Assembly: GCF_021300615.1 (NCBI RefSeq) | Contig: NZ_JAJTMY010000002.1 | Location: forward strand, 124,001 to 188,000 | Reading direction: 5' to 3' | Length of the DNA stretch: 64,000 nucleotides | Source of the DNA: Helicobacter anatolicus | GTDB lineage: Bacteria; Campylobacterota; Campylobacteria; Campylobacterales; Helicobacteraceae | Shown: positions 57,873 to 64,000 of the stretch, in pieces | Position numbering within the stretch: position 1 is the stretch's first letter | Layout of the letters: each line of letters begins with the position of its first letter | Position numbers and translations under genes: made by a program | The notes under the pieces: model-generated | Databases searched by the model: none | The model's input: only the letters and a program-made list of their open reading frames with translations | What the model was told of the DNA's origin: nothing

Positions 57873-58108
57873 TTAAGGTAAGCTTGTTCATTATCATCAC
57901 ATTGTACAAATATCACTCCATCATCTTTTAAAAATTCTTTGGCTACTTCAAGGCGATTTTTCATAAAGGTAAGCCAAGTAGAATGATTGAATCTATCATT
58001 GTAATTAAAGCTATCATTGCCAGTGTTATAGGGTGGATCAATATAAATAAGTTTAACTTGTTTGGCGTATTTACTTTTTAGAGAATGTAAGGCTAGGAGA
58101 TTATTTCC
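57873..58108 (-). repeat. 236-bp catalytic-core direct repeat, copy in modB2
   Basis: Twin of 56026-56261, covering the DPPY core of ModB2. Confidence 0.85.
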
Positions 58109-58254
58109 TTTTATAAGGAGGTTGGGTGAGTTAGTAAGTGCTAAGCTTAAGTTAGATTCTAAACTTTGCTTATTGTTAGTAGATTTTGCAATTAAGTTAG
58201 ATTCTACAGAATCTAATAGGGGATTAGTATCTAATAAAAGGCTATTGTGTTGCT

Positions 58255-58265
58255 CCCCCCCCCCC
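58255..58265 (-). repeat. Poly-G tract (G11) in modB2
   Basis: Eleven G on the coding strand, between the N-terminal domain and the methyltransferase core. Ten (or 13, or 7) would be in frame. It lies in a linker that in ModB1 has a different sequence, so a variable Gly count is likely tolerated. Confidence 0.9.
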
Positions 58266-58286
58266 ATCACTTTTTTGGATAAATTC

Positions 58287-58730
58287 AAAATTTTGCAAAG
58301 CCTTTTTTGAAAAAAGCACATCGATTTCATCTTTTGCTAGAATCTCATGAAAAAATATTTCTTGTGATTTTTGCTCATCTTTGCTTTGACTTCCTTTGAT
58401 TACTCCATCTTTAAAAGCAAAATTTAAAACCACTTCATTGCTAGATTTTAAAAAACCTTTTGTTTTAGTAGATAATCCGATTTTGCTTACATAACCTGTA
58501 TAGCTTCCCCCTAAACTCTTAAGATCTAAAAAGTTTAAAAAATCATTGAGTTTAAAAATTAAGCTTAAAGAAGTTTGCATAAAAAAACGACTTTTAAATT
58601 CCTCTTGATATTTACTTTCTTCCAAAAGATATTTGAGTAAAACTTCATCATATTTTTGAGCTAAATTTCTCACCATTCCCAAAGTTTCAAAACGATTTTT
58701 TAAATCTTGTAATAAATAATCTTTTAGCAT
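58287..58730 (-). repeat. 444-bp direct repeat, copy in modB2
   Basis: Twin of 56325-56768, in the same orientation. Recombination between them would delete one mod copy with its linker and specificity region. Confidence 0.9.
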
Positions 58731-58982
58731 TATTTTTTCCTTTTAACTCATCCTCATTTTGCTAAGGATTGTTTTTTAATACTTTTTGTTTAGGTATTTT
58801 TGAAGCTTTTCCTATCCCCAATCCGTCCCCAGTCAATGTATTTTTTTATATTTTTTAGGTATGATTTAGGTTTATTTTATTAAAAAAGCAATTTTTATTA
58901 TAACCTAAATATCCTTTATTTAGCTATTTTAGTAAGTTTTGTGATTTTTTATGTATGATTTATAAATTATGAAGAAAAACTA

Positions 58983-59070
58983 TGGCGGAGAGAGAGGGAT
59001 TCGAACCCTCGAAGGCTTGCACCTTACACGCGTTCCAGGCGTGCTCCTTCAACCACTCGGACATCTCCCC
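58983..59070 (-). tRNA. tRNA-Ser (anticodon GGA)
   Basis: Class II tRNA on the complement: acceptor GGGGAGA/TCTCTCC, D-region TCCGAGTGGTTGAAGGAG, anticodon loop CTGGAAC (anticodon GGA), long variable arm, T-arm GGTTCGAATCC. The CCA is encoded at 58983-58985. It reads UCC/UCU codons. It marks the right edge of the R-M island; no duplicated tRNA 3' end was seen on the left. Confidence 0.95.
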
Positions 59071-59193
59071 AAAAAAAGTGGGTGCGAAATTATAGCAAAA
59101 AAATGCAATTTTTATAGGAAGTTTGCGATTTTGTAATGAGTAAAAAAGTCGTAAAGTTTGGTTTTGTTAAGTTTTTTTTTATCAAGTTTTTGT

Positions 59194-59199
59194 TAAAAT
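59194..59199 (+). promoter_or_regulatory. -10-like box upstream of the META-domain gene
   Basis: TGTTAAAATAC, an extended -10-like sequence, lies about 50 bases before the start of the lipoprotein gene. Confidence 0.4.
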
Positions 59200-59245
59200 A
59201 CAAACCTTATTTATATCGCCTAATTTTTATAATCGGAGTTTTTTG

Positions 59246-59869
59246 GTGTCAAGGTTTTTACCCTTTTTTGCTGTATTTGTTGTGATTTTTAGTGGATGCT
59301 CTTTGTTAAATATTTTTCAAGGCAATTTTGATCGCAATGAGTGGGAGTTGGAAAAAATTGTAGTTGAAAATAAGGAATATAAAGGCTTGCGGGGAATGAA
59401 AAATAAAGCTTTAGAAATGCTTAATACAAAAGATTCTGAAAATAAAGATCTTAATGTGTTGGATACAAAAGAGGAGCAGCAAGAAAAAAAATCTAGTTTA
59501 AAGGGTGAAAAATTTGATGATGAAAGTTTTGCTCCTTATGAAGGACAAACGCCAATTGGTGTTGGTGAATTGCAGGAGTTAGCACAAAATGACAATATTT
59601 CTACCTGGAGTTTTGATCCTACACAAAATAAGATTTATGGCATTGCAGGGTGTAATCATTATTCTGCAGATTATACCTGGAGAGATGCGGATAATATAGA
59701 GATTTATGGAGTAAATGTTACAAGAAAGCTTTGCACGCCTTTTGTGGTGATGAATTTTGAAATACGCTTTTCACGACTTTTAAAGGGTGTATTTTTTGTA
59801 GAAAAAAAAGGTAAAAATGCTATGATTTTGAGAAATCAAGATGTGATGATTTATTTAAAGAGTAAATGA
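59246..59869 (+). CDS. META/HslJ-domain lipoprotein
   Basis: A 207-residue predicted lipoprotein. The signal peptide ends in lipobox FSGC (Cys about residue 18), so the protein is lipid-anchored. An acidic, Lys-rich linker (about 50-90) follows, then a META-like domain with IYGIAGCNHYSADYTW and NVTRKLCTPFVVMNFEIRF, the GCN and T-x-x-x-C pattern of HslJ proteins. HslJ-type proteins are linked to novobiocin tolerance, but their molecular role is unknown. A GTG start is chosen for its CGGAG spacing; a TTG lies three bases earlier. It overlaps the YigZ-family gene by 4 bases. Confidence 0.75.
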   Translation: MSRFLPFFAVFVVIFSGCSLLNIFQGNFDRNEWELEKIVVENKEYKGLRGMKNKALEMLNTKDSENKDLNVLDTKEEQQEKKSSLKGEKFDDESFAPYEGQTPIGVGELQELAQNDNISTWSFDPTQNKIYGIAGCNHYSADYTWRDADNIEIYGVNVTRKLCTPFVVMNFEIRFSRLLKGVFFVEKKGKNAMILRNQDVMIYLKSK

Positions 59870-60450
59870 AAAAAATAGTGCAAGAAGTTTGTTCTTCTAA
59901 TGAAATTAAAAAATCTATATTCTTGGGATTTTTATTGCCCTATACAAATTTTGTAACCAAAATGCAAAAATTAAAAGATAAACATCCAAAGGCAGTGCAT
60001 TTTGTGTATGCGTATCGTATTTATGAAGATGGGAAAGTTATTGAGCGATTTAGCGATGATGGAGAACCAAAGGGGAGTTCAGGAATGCCAGTTTTAAATG
60101 TATTGCGTGGTAGAGATTTAGTAGATTGTGCTGCGATTGTTGTGCGGTATTTTGGAGGGACTTTGCTTGGTGTGGGAGGACTTGTGCGTGCTTATACTCA
60201 AAGTGTGGTAGATTGTATTAAAGAAGCGGAAAAATCTTTATTGTTAGATGAGTTTTTGTTAGAGGAGAGCTGTGAAATTTGTTGTCAATATGCTTTGTTA
60301 GGTAAAGTAGAGTATTTGGCAAAAAAATTAGCTTTGCGAATGGAGAAAAAAACTTTTGAAGCAGATGGAGTCGTGATAGTTTTGATGGGAGAGAGGAAGG
60401 GGCTTGATATTTTTAGACAAGAATTTTCTACAATGCAATTTAATTTATAA
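59866..60450 (+). CDS. YigZ/IMPACT family protein (UPF0029)
   Basis: A 194-residue member of the IMPACT/YigZ family. Recognised by KSIFLGFLLPYTN, RFSDDGEPKGSSGMPVLNVL and VRYFGGTLLGVGGLVRAYTQS (about 85-105). A second alpha-beta domain follows from about 125. The family is linked to translation regulation in eukaryotes; the bacterial function is not settled. It is coupled to the lipoprotein gene by a 4-base overlap, and hemJ follows after 9 bases. Confidence 0.85.
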   Translation: MKKIVQEVCSSNEIKKSIFLGFLLPYTNFVTKMQKLKDKHPKAVHFVYAYRIYEDGKVIERFSDDGEPKGSSGMPVLNVLRGRDLVDCAAIVVRYFGGTLLGVGGLVRAYTQSVVDCIKEAEKSLLLDEFLLEESCEICCQYALLGKVEYLAKKLALRMEKKTFEADGVVIVLMGERKGLDIFRQEFSTMQFNL

Positions 60451-60459
60451 GGGAGAATA

Positions 60460-60900
60460 ATGGAGATTATACAATTTTTTAACTATGTAAAGGTTTTTCA
60501 TATTTTATCTGTGATTTCTTGGATGGCAGCACTTTTTTATCTTCCACGACTTTTTGTTTATCATAGCGAAAATTTTGAAAATGAAAATTTTGTAGAAGTG
60601 GTAAAAATACAAGAGCGTAAGCTTTTTAATGGTATTGCTACTCCTGCTATGGTGATGAGTATTTTGAGTGGAATCACGATGATTTTTTTACAGCCAGAGT
60701 TGTTTAAAACAGGAATGTGGATTCACATAAAATTACTTTTTGTGATTTTGTTGCTAGTTTTTCATTTTTCTTGTCTATATTATCTTAAAAAATTTATGCG
60801 TGATATACGGGTAGCAAGTGGTAGGTTTTTTCGTTTTTATAATGAGATTCCTACAATTTTACTTGTTGTGATTGTTGTGTGTGTTGTATTGCGTTTTTGA
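60460..60900 (+). CDS. hemJ: Protoporphyrinogen IX oxidase HemJ
   Basis: A 146-residue membrane protein with four hydrophobic helices, the size and layout of HemJ (UPF0093). The N-terminal VKVFHILSVISWMAALFYLPRLFVYH has the conserved His and Arg, and KLLFVILLLVFHFSCLYYLKKF the family lysine region. It oxidises protoporphyrinogen IX to protoporphyrin IX, the step before iron insertion. It fits with hemE at 22.8 kb. The ATG follows GGGAGAATA. Confidence 0.85.
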   Translation: MEIIQFFNYVKVFHILSVISWMAALFYLPRLFVYHSENFENENFVEVVKIQERKLFNGIATPAMVMSILSGITMIFLQPELFKTGMWIHIKLLFVILLLVFHFSCLYYLKKFMRDIRVASGRFFRFYNEIPTILLVVIVVCVVLRF

Positions 60901-60916
60901 GATTTAAGGAGAAAAA

Positions 60917-62299
60917 ATGGCAAAGTTATGGGGTGGAAGATTTAATAAAGAAAGTTCAAAGTTACTAGAGCAGTTTAATGCATCTTTGCCTTTTGATTAT
61001 AAATTGTGGCATTATGATATTTTAGGGTCCAAGACACATGCAAAAATGTTAAATAAAATTGGGATCTTGATGGATGAGGAATATCAAAAAATTATAGAAG
61101 GGTTGGAATGTATCGCAAAAAAAATTAAAGCAGGGAATTTTGTATTTGATATTGCAGATGAAGATATTCATATGGCAATCGAAAAGGCTTTAATTGAAGA
61201 AATTGGAGAGGTGGGCAAAAAATTACACACCGCAAGAAGTCGCAATGATCAAGTGGCTTTAGATTTCAGAATGTATGTTTTGGATTCTAATCGTCAAATT
61301 CAAGAACTTATCAAAAAGTTAATGCATACACTTTTAGAAATTGCAAGTAAGCACACAGAAGATATTATGCCTGGTATGACACATTTGCAGCATGCTCAAC
61401 CTATAAATTTTGGATTCCATCTTGTAGCATGGTGTGCAAATCTAAAAAGAGATTTAGAGCGTTTGTCTGATAGTTATAAGCGTAATAATTATTTACCACT
61501 TGGTTCTGGTGCTATGGCAGGTACACCTTATAAAAATGATCGCGTGATGATGGCAAAGGAATTGGGATTTATTGCTCCTACTTTGAATGCAATGGATAGC
61601 GTGAGCGATAGGGATTTTGCATTAGATTTATTGTATGATCTTTCTGTGTTGATGATGCATATTTCACGCATGGCAGAGGAGCTTGTGCTTTGGAGTAGTT
61701 ATGAATTTAGATTTATTAGACTTTCTGATGATTATGCTACAGGAAGTTCGATTATGCCACAGAAAAAAAATCCTGATGTGCCAGAATTATTAAGAGGAAA
61801 AAGCGGAAGAGTTTTTGGAAATTTGATGGGGCTTTTGGTAGTAATGAAAGGATTGCCATTTGCCTATAATAAGGATACGCAAGAGGATAAAGAAGGGGTG
61901 TTTGATAGCGTAGAGACTTTGAAAATTTCTTTGGAAATTTTAAATGCAATGTTAGAAAATATGGAAGTGTGTCAAGAAAATATGTTAAAAATGGCACAAA
62001 TTGGACATTTGAGTGCTACAGATTTGGCGGATTTTTTGGTGCGAGAATGTGGTATTGCTTTTAGAGAGGCACACCATATTACAGGTAGGGTAGTGGCTTA
62101 TGCAGAGCAGAAAGGTGTAGATATTTCTTTGTTAGATGAAGAAGAGATTTTATCAATTGATTCTAGAATTAAAAGTGGAGTTAAAGAGGTGCTTTGTTTG
62201 CATGCATCAATGAATGCAAGAGATTCTTTGGGAGGAACGGCAACTACGCAAACAAGAGAGCAAATTTTGCAATTACAACAATTTTTAATGGATAAGTGA
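60917..62299 (+). CDS. argH: Argininosuccinate lyase
   Basis: A 460-residue lyase of the aspartase/fumarase superfamily that splits argininosuccinate into arginine and fumarate. It starts [23 protein letters not shown], has [16 protein letters not shown] near 110, [16 protein letters not shown] near 160, and the superfamily signature [12 protein letters not shown] near 280. Its presence suggests arginine synthesis from citrulline, a pathway step H. pylori lacks. Partner genes (argG) are not in this window. It overlaps the next start by one base (TGATG). Confidence 0.95.
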   Translation: MAKLWGGRFNKESSKLLEQFNASLPFDYKLWHYDILGSKTHAKMLNKIGILMDEEYQKIIEGLECIAKKIKAGNFVFDIADEDIHMAIEKALIEEIGEVGKKLHTARSRNDQVALDFRMYVLDSNRQIQELIKKLMHTLLEIASKHTEDIMPGMTHLQHAQPINFGFHLVAWCANLKRDLERLSDSYKRNNYLPLGSGAMAGTPYKNDRVMMAKELGFIAPTLNAMDSVSDRDFALDLLYDLSVLMMHISRMAEELVLWSSYEFRFIRLSDDYATGSSIMPQKKNPDVPELLRGKSGRVFGNLMGLLVVMKGLPFAYNKDTQEDKEGVFDSVETLKISLEILNAMLENMEVCQENMLKMAQIGHLSATDLADFLVRECGIAFREAHHITGRVVAYAEQKGVDISLLDEEEILSIDSRIKSGVKEVLCLHASMNARDSLGGTATTQTREQILQLQQFLMDK

Positions 62300-63018
62300 T
62301 GGATAAGCAAGAAAAAATTATAGAAATGTTTAATAGCATTGCGCCTAGCTATGATAGAGCAAATCGGATTTTAAGTCTTGGAATTGATATTGCATGGAGA
62401 AAAGATGCATGCAAAAAGGCTTTGTCAATGCAACAAAATAAGCATTTAAAAATCGCAGATATTGCCTGTGGGACAGGAGATATGATTTTACATTGGGAGC
62501 AATACAAAGATACAAAAGAGGTAGAGTATTTTGGAATTGATCCTTCAAAAGGAATGCTTGAAGTTGCAAAAGAAAAACTAAAAGATTTATTAGAAAATAA
62601 TAGGGCAAAGATTTTTATTGGACAGGCACAGAATCTAGAAATGCTTGAAGATGAGAGTATGGATATTGTTTCTATTGCTTATGGAATTAGGAATGTTGTT
62701 GGACTTGATGAAGCGCTTAGCGAATTTGCACGTGTTCTGAAACCACGAGGATTGCTTGTAATTTTAGAATTTACTAAAAAAGAGCAAAAAGGGTTAATGG
62801 ATAAAATGATGGGGTTTTATACAAAAAAAATTTTACCATTTATTGGCGGAATAATATCGCGTAATTATAAGGCATATGCATATTTACCTGATTCTATTGA
62901 TGGTTTTTTAAGCAATAAAGATCTGATAGAAAAAATTGAAAATAATGGCCTGAAAATCAAGATGCTAAAAAGTTATAGCGCAAATATTTCGACATTATTT
63001 ATTGCGACCAAGGAGTAA
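62299..63018 (+). CDS. ubiE: Demethylmenaquinone methyltransferase
   Basis: A 239-residue SAM-dependent methyltransferase of the UbiE/MenG family, making the last ring methylation of menaquinone. Signature IFNSIAPSYDRANRILSLGID-type motif lies near residues 8-28 (here EMFNSIAPSYDRANR), SAM loop IADIACGTGDM near 52, and IAYGIRNVVGLDEALSEFAR near 128 with RGLLVILEF. It starts at ATG 62299, sharing a base with the argH stop. It complements mqnD. The symporter gene follows five bases later, at 63024. Confidence 0.92.
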   Translation: MDKQEKIIEMFNSIAPSYDRANRILSLGIDIAWRKDACKKALSMQQNKHLKIADIACGTGDMILHWEQYKDTKEVEYFGIDPSKGMLEVAKEKLKDLLENNRAKIFIGQAQNLEMLEDESMDIVSIAYGIRNVVGLDEALSEFARVLKPRGLLVILEFTKKEQKGLMDKMMGFYTKKILPFIGGIISRNYKAYAYLPDSIDGFLSNKDLIEKIENNGLKIKMLKSYSANISTLFIATKE

Positions 63019-63023
63019 GGATT

Positions 63024-64000
63024 ATGCAAAATAGTTTTTTGGGGACATTTGTAATGATTTCTCAATGGCAAACATTGGGGGTTTTATTTGTATTATTTAT
63101 GTTATTTTTTATGCTAAAAAAGATGCAGGATAAGCAGATTGATTTTTCTGTGCGTATGCTGATTGGATTATTTTGTGGAATCTGTTTTGGAATAGGGTTG
63201 CAGTTTATGGCAGGATATCCAAGTCAAGAAGAAATAAAAAATATTACATGGCTTTATGAATTGAGAAATTGGTTTGGATTTTTTGGCGATGCTTTTGTAG
63301 GTTTTATCAAAATGCTTGTAATTCCAATTATTGGAATTTCTATTATTAAAGTAATGCTTGATATTGATAAAGATATTAAGCTTTCTTCTTTACTTACTAG
63401 AGCGTTATTTTGGATTTTATTTACTGCAGCAATTGCGGGATGTGTAGGTGTATTTTTGGGATATAGTTTTCATTTGGGCTTACATGTTAATGGTTTTGAA
63501 CCACAAGGTGAGATTAGAGAAGTAAAAAATCTTACGCAAATTTTATTAGGACTTATACCAAGCAATATTATAGATTCTATGCTAAAAAATAATGTAATTG
63601 CTTTAGTGGTATTTGCATTTTTGATTGGCTTTGGTGCTAAGGCATTAAGTAGGGAAGAAGGGCTAAAAGATGCTTATGGTGTGTTTGAAAAATTTATCAC
63701 AGCAATGCATAAAATTATTATGGATATGACTTTATTTATTATTCGCTTTATGCCTTATGCAGTGATTTGTATGATGAGTGAGGTTTTGTTGTCTAATGGT
63801 TTAGAAGCAATTAAAACCGCGGTTGATTTTGTTATTTTGATTTATATTGCGATGATGGCGATGTTTGTAGTCTATGCAATTATTTTACTTTTTATGGGGC
63901 TTAATCCTTTGATGTTTTTTAAAAAAGCTTTACCAGTTTTTGTGTTTGCATTTACAAGTCGTTCTTCTGTAGGGACATTGCCATTAAATATTTCTACCTT
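63024..64000 (+). CDS. Dicarboxylate/amino acid:cation symporter (SDF/DAACS), 3' end missing
   Basis: An open frame from ATG 63024 (AAGGAGTAAGG upstream) to the window end, 325 codons with no stop. It codes for a polytopic membrane protein with six or more helices, and KMLVIPIIGISIIKVM, AFLIGFGAKAL and the reentrant-loop SRSSVGTLPLN signature of the SDF sodium/proton-coupled symporters. The family moves glutamate, aspartate, C4-dicarboxylates or cystine; the layout is closest to TcyP/cystine-type members, but this is tentative. The C-terminal quarter is missing. Confidence 0.85.
   Translation, partial: MQNSFLGTFVMISQWQTLGVLFVLFMLFFMLKKMQDKQIDFSVRMLIGLFCGICFGIGLQFMAGYPSQEEIKNITWLYELRNWFGFFGDAFVGFIKMLVIPIIGISIIKVMLDIDKDIKLSSLLTRALFWILFTAAIAGCVGVFLGYSFHLGLHVNGFEPQGEIREVKNLTQILLGLIPSNIIDSMLKNNVIALVVFAFLIGFGAKALSREEGLKDAYGVFEKFITAMHKIIMDMTLFIIRFMPYAVICMMSEVLLSNGLEAIKTAVDFVILIYIAMMAMFVVYAIILLFMGLNPLMFFKKALPVFVFAFTSRSSVGTLPLNIST

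Larger units (their letters stand above)
56762..58730 (-). pseudogene. Type III methyltransferase, locus B copy 2 (ModB2), phase-OFF by G11 tract
   Basis: A Mod gene read in two frames. From ATG 58730 (AAAAGGA upstream) the first frame gives 162 residues, ending GGGGATQ-stop just after the G11 tract at 58255-58265. With ten G the frame joins the rest to give a 655-residue Mod with DPPY and FFAGSG motifs. The downstream frame is fully open, and begins upstream of the tract with an ATG at 58330 and another (ATGGGG) right at it. The target-recognition segment is like ModA, not ModB1. N- and C-terminal parts match ModB1. It is the first gene of the operon. The call is phase-variable OFF, with sequencing error as the alternative. 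Confidence 0.9.

Noticed and set aside
47000-59070. Prophage or integrative element around the R-M island
   Set aside because: No integrase, transposase, capsid gene or tRNA-derived direct repeat was seen.
59246-59869. Toxin or immunity role for the META-domain lipoprotein
   Set aside because: Only the HslJ/META pattern and a lipobox are visible; no toxin partner nearby.
1-64000. CRISPR arrays, rRNA genes and insertion sequences
   Set aside because: No regularly spaced repeats, no 16S/23S motifs and no transposase frames were found; the repeats seen are all inside paralogous genes.

Overview
The window is AT-rich, gene-dense chromosomal DNA of an epsilonproteobacterium (Campylobacterota), almost certainly a non-pylori Helicobacter. 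Evidence: a FlaA flagellin followed by a MagIII-type 3-methyladenine glycosylase gene; the gene string csrA-ispE-smpB-exbB-exbD-rpmH-rnpA-yidD-yidC-jag-mnmE; a porCDAB pyruvate:acceptor oxidoreductase operon in the order known from H. pylori; and futalosine-pathway menaquinone synthesis (mqnD). Species is not resolvable by eye. Housekeeping genes mostly sit in tight operons with 1-26 bp overlaps.

Layout. 1-3 kb: surface-glycan glycosyltransferases, three GT2 genes sharing a nearly identical 5' end plus one GT25 gene. 3.2-11.1 kb: tRNA-Leu, nrdB, a nitrilase-like amidohydrolase, pcm, a prepilin-peptidase-like gene, an LptF/G permease, truA, rplM-rpsI, a MATE exporter and gph. 11.5-14.6 kb: porCDAB, closed by a strong terminator. 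14.7-20.8 kb: a small HTH gene, folate genes (pabB-pabC fusion, pabA), the acpP-fabF-accA fatty-acid operon, mnmA. 21-25.7 kb: SDR oxidoreductase, mqnD, hemE, lpxK, nadE. 25.8-32.2 kb: flaA with a sigma28 promoter, magIII, an M20 peptidase, coaE, ttcA, an MFS exporter. 32.2-40.8 kb: rdgB, truB, csrA and the rpmH/yidC cluster to mnmE. 40.8-47 kb: a 1673-residue autotransporter and tal. 47.2-58.7 kb: a restriction-modification island. 59-64 kb: tRNA-Ser, a META-domain lipoprotein, a YigZ-family gene, hemJ, argH, ubiE/menG and the start of a dicarboxylate/amino-acid symporter.

The most interesting part is the R-M island, which holds two Type III systems on the minus strand. Locus A is res then mod; its res gene is broken by a G9 tract and would be restored by G10. 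Locus B is mod2-mod1-res: two tandem methyltransferase genes with identical N-terminal ~147 codons and near-identical C-termini but different central target-recognition regions. The first (mod2) is broken by a G11 tract and would be restored by G10; mod1 has no tract and is intact. The recognition region of mod2 matches that of locus A mod over ~280 bp at about 93% by eye. I infer a phase-variable, recombining Type III system in which slippage can change which Mod proteins are made and therefore the methylation pattern.
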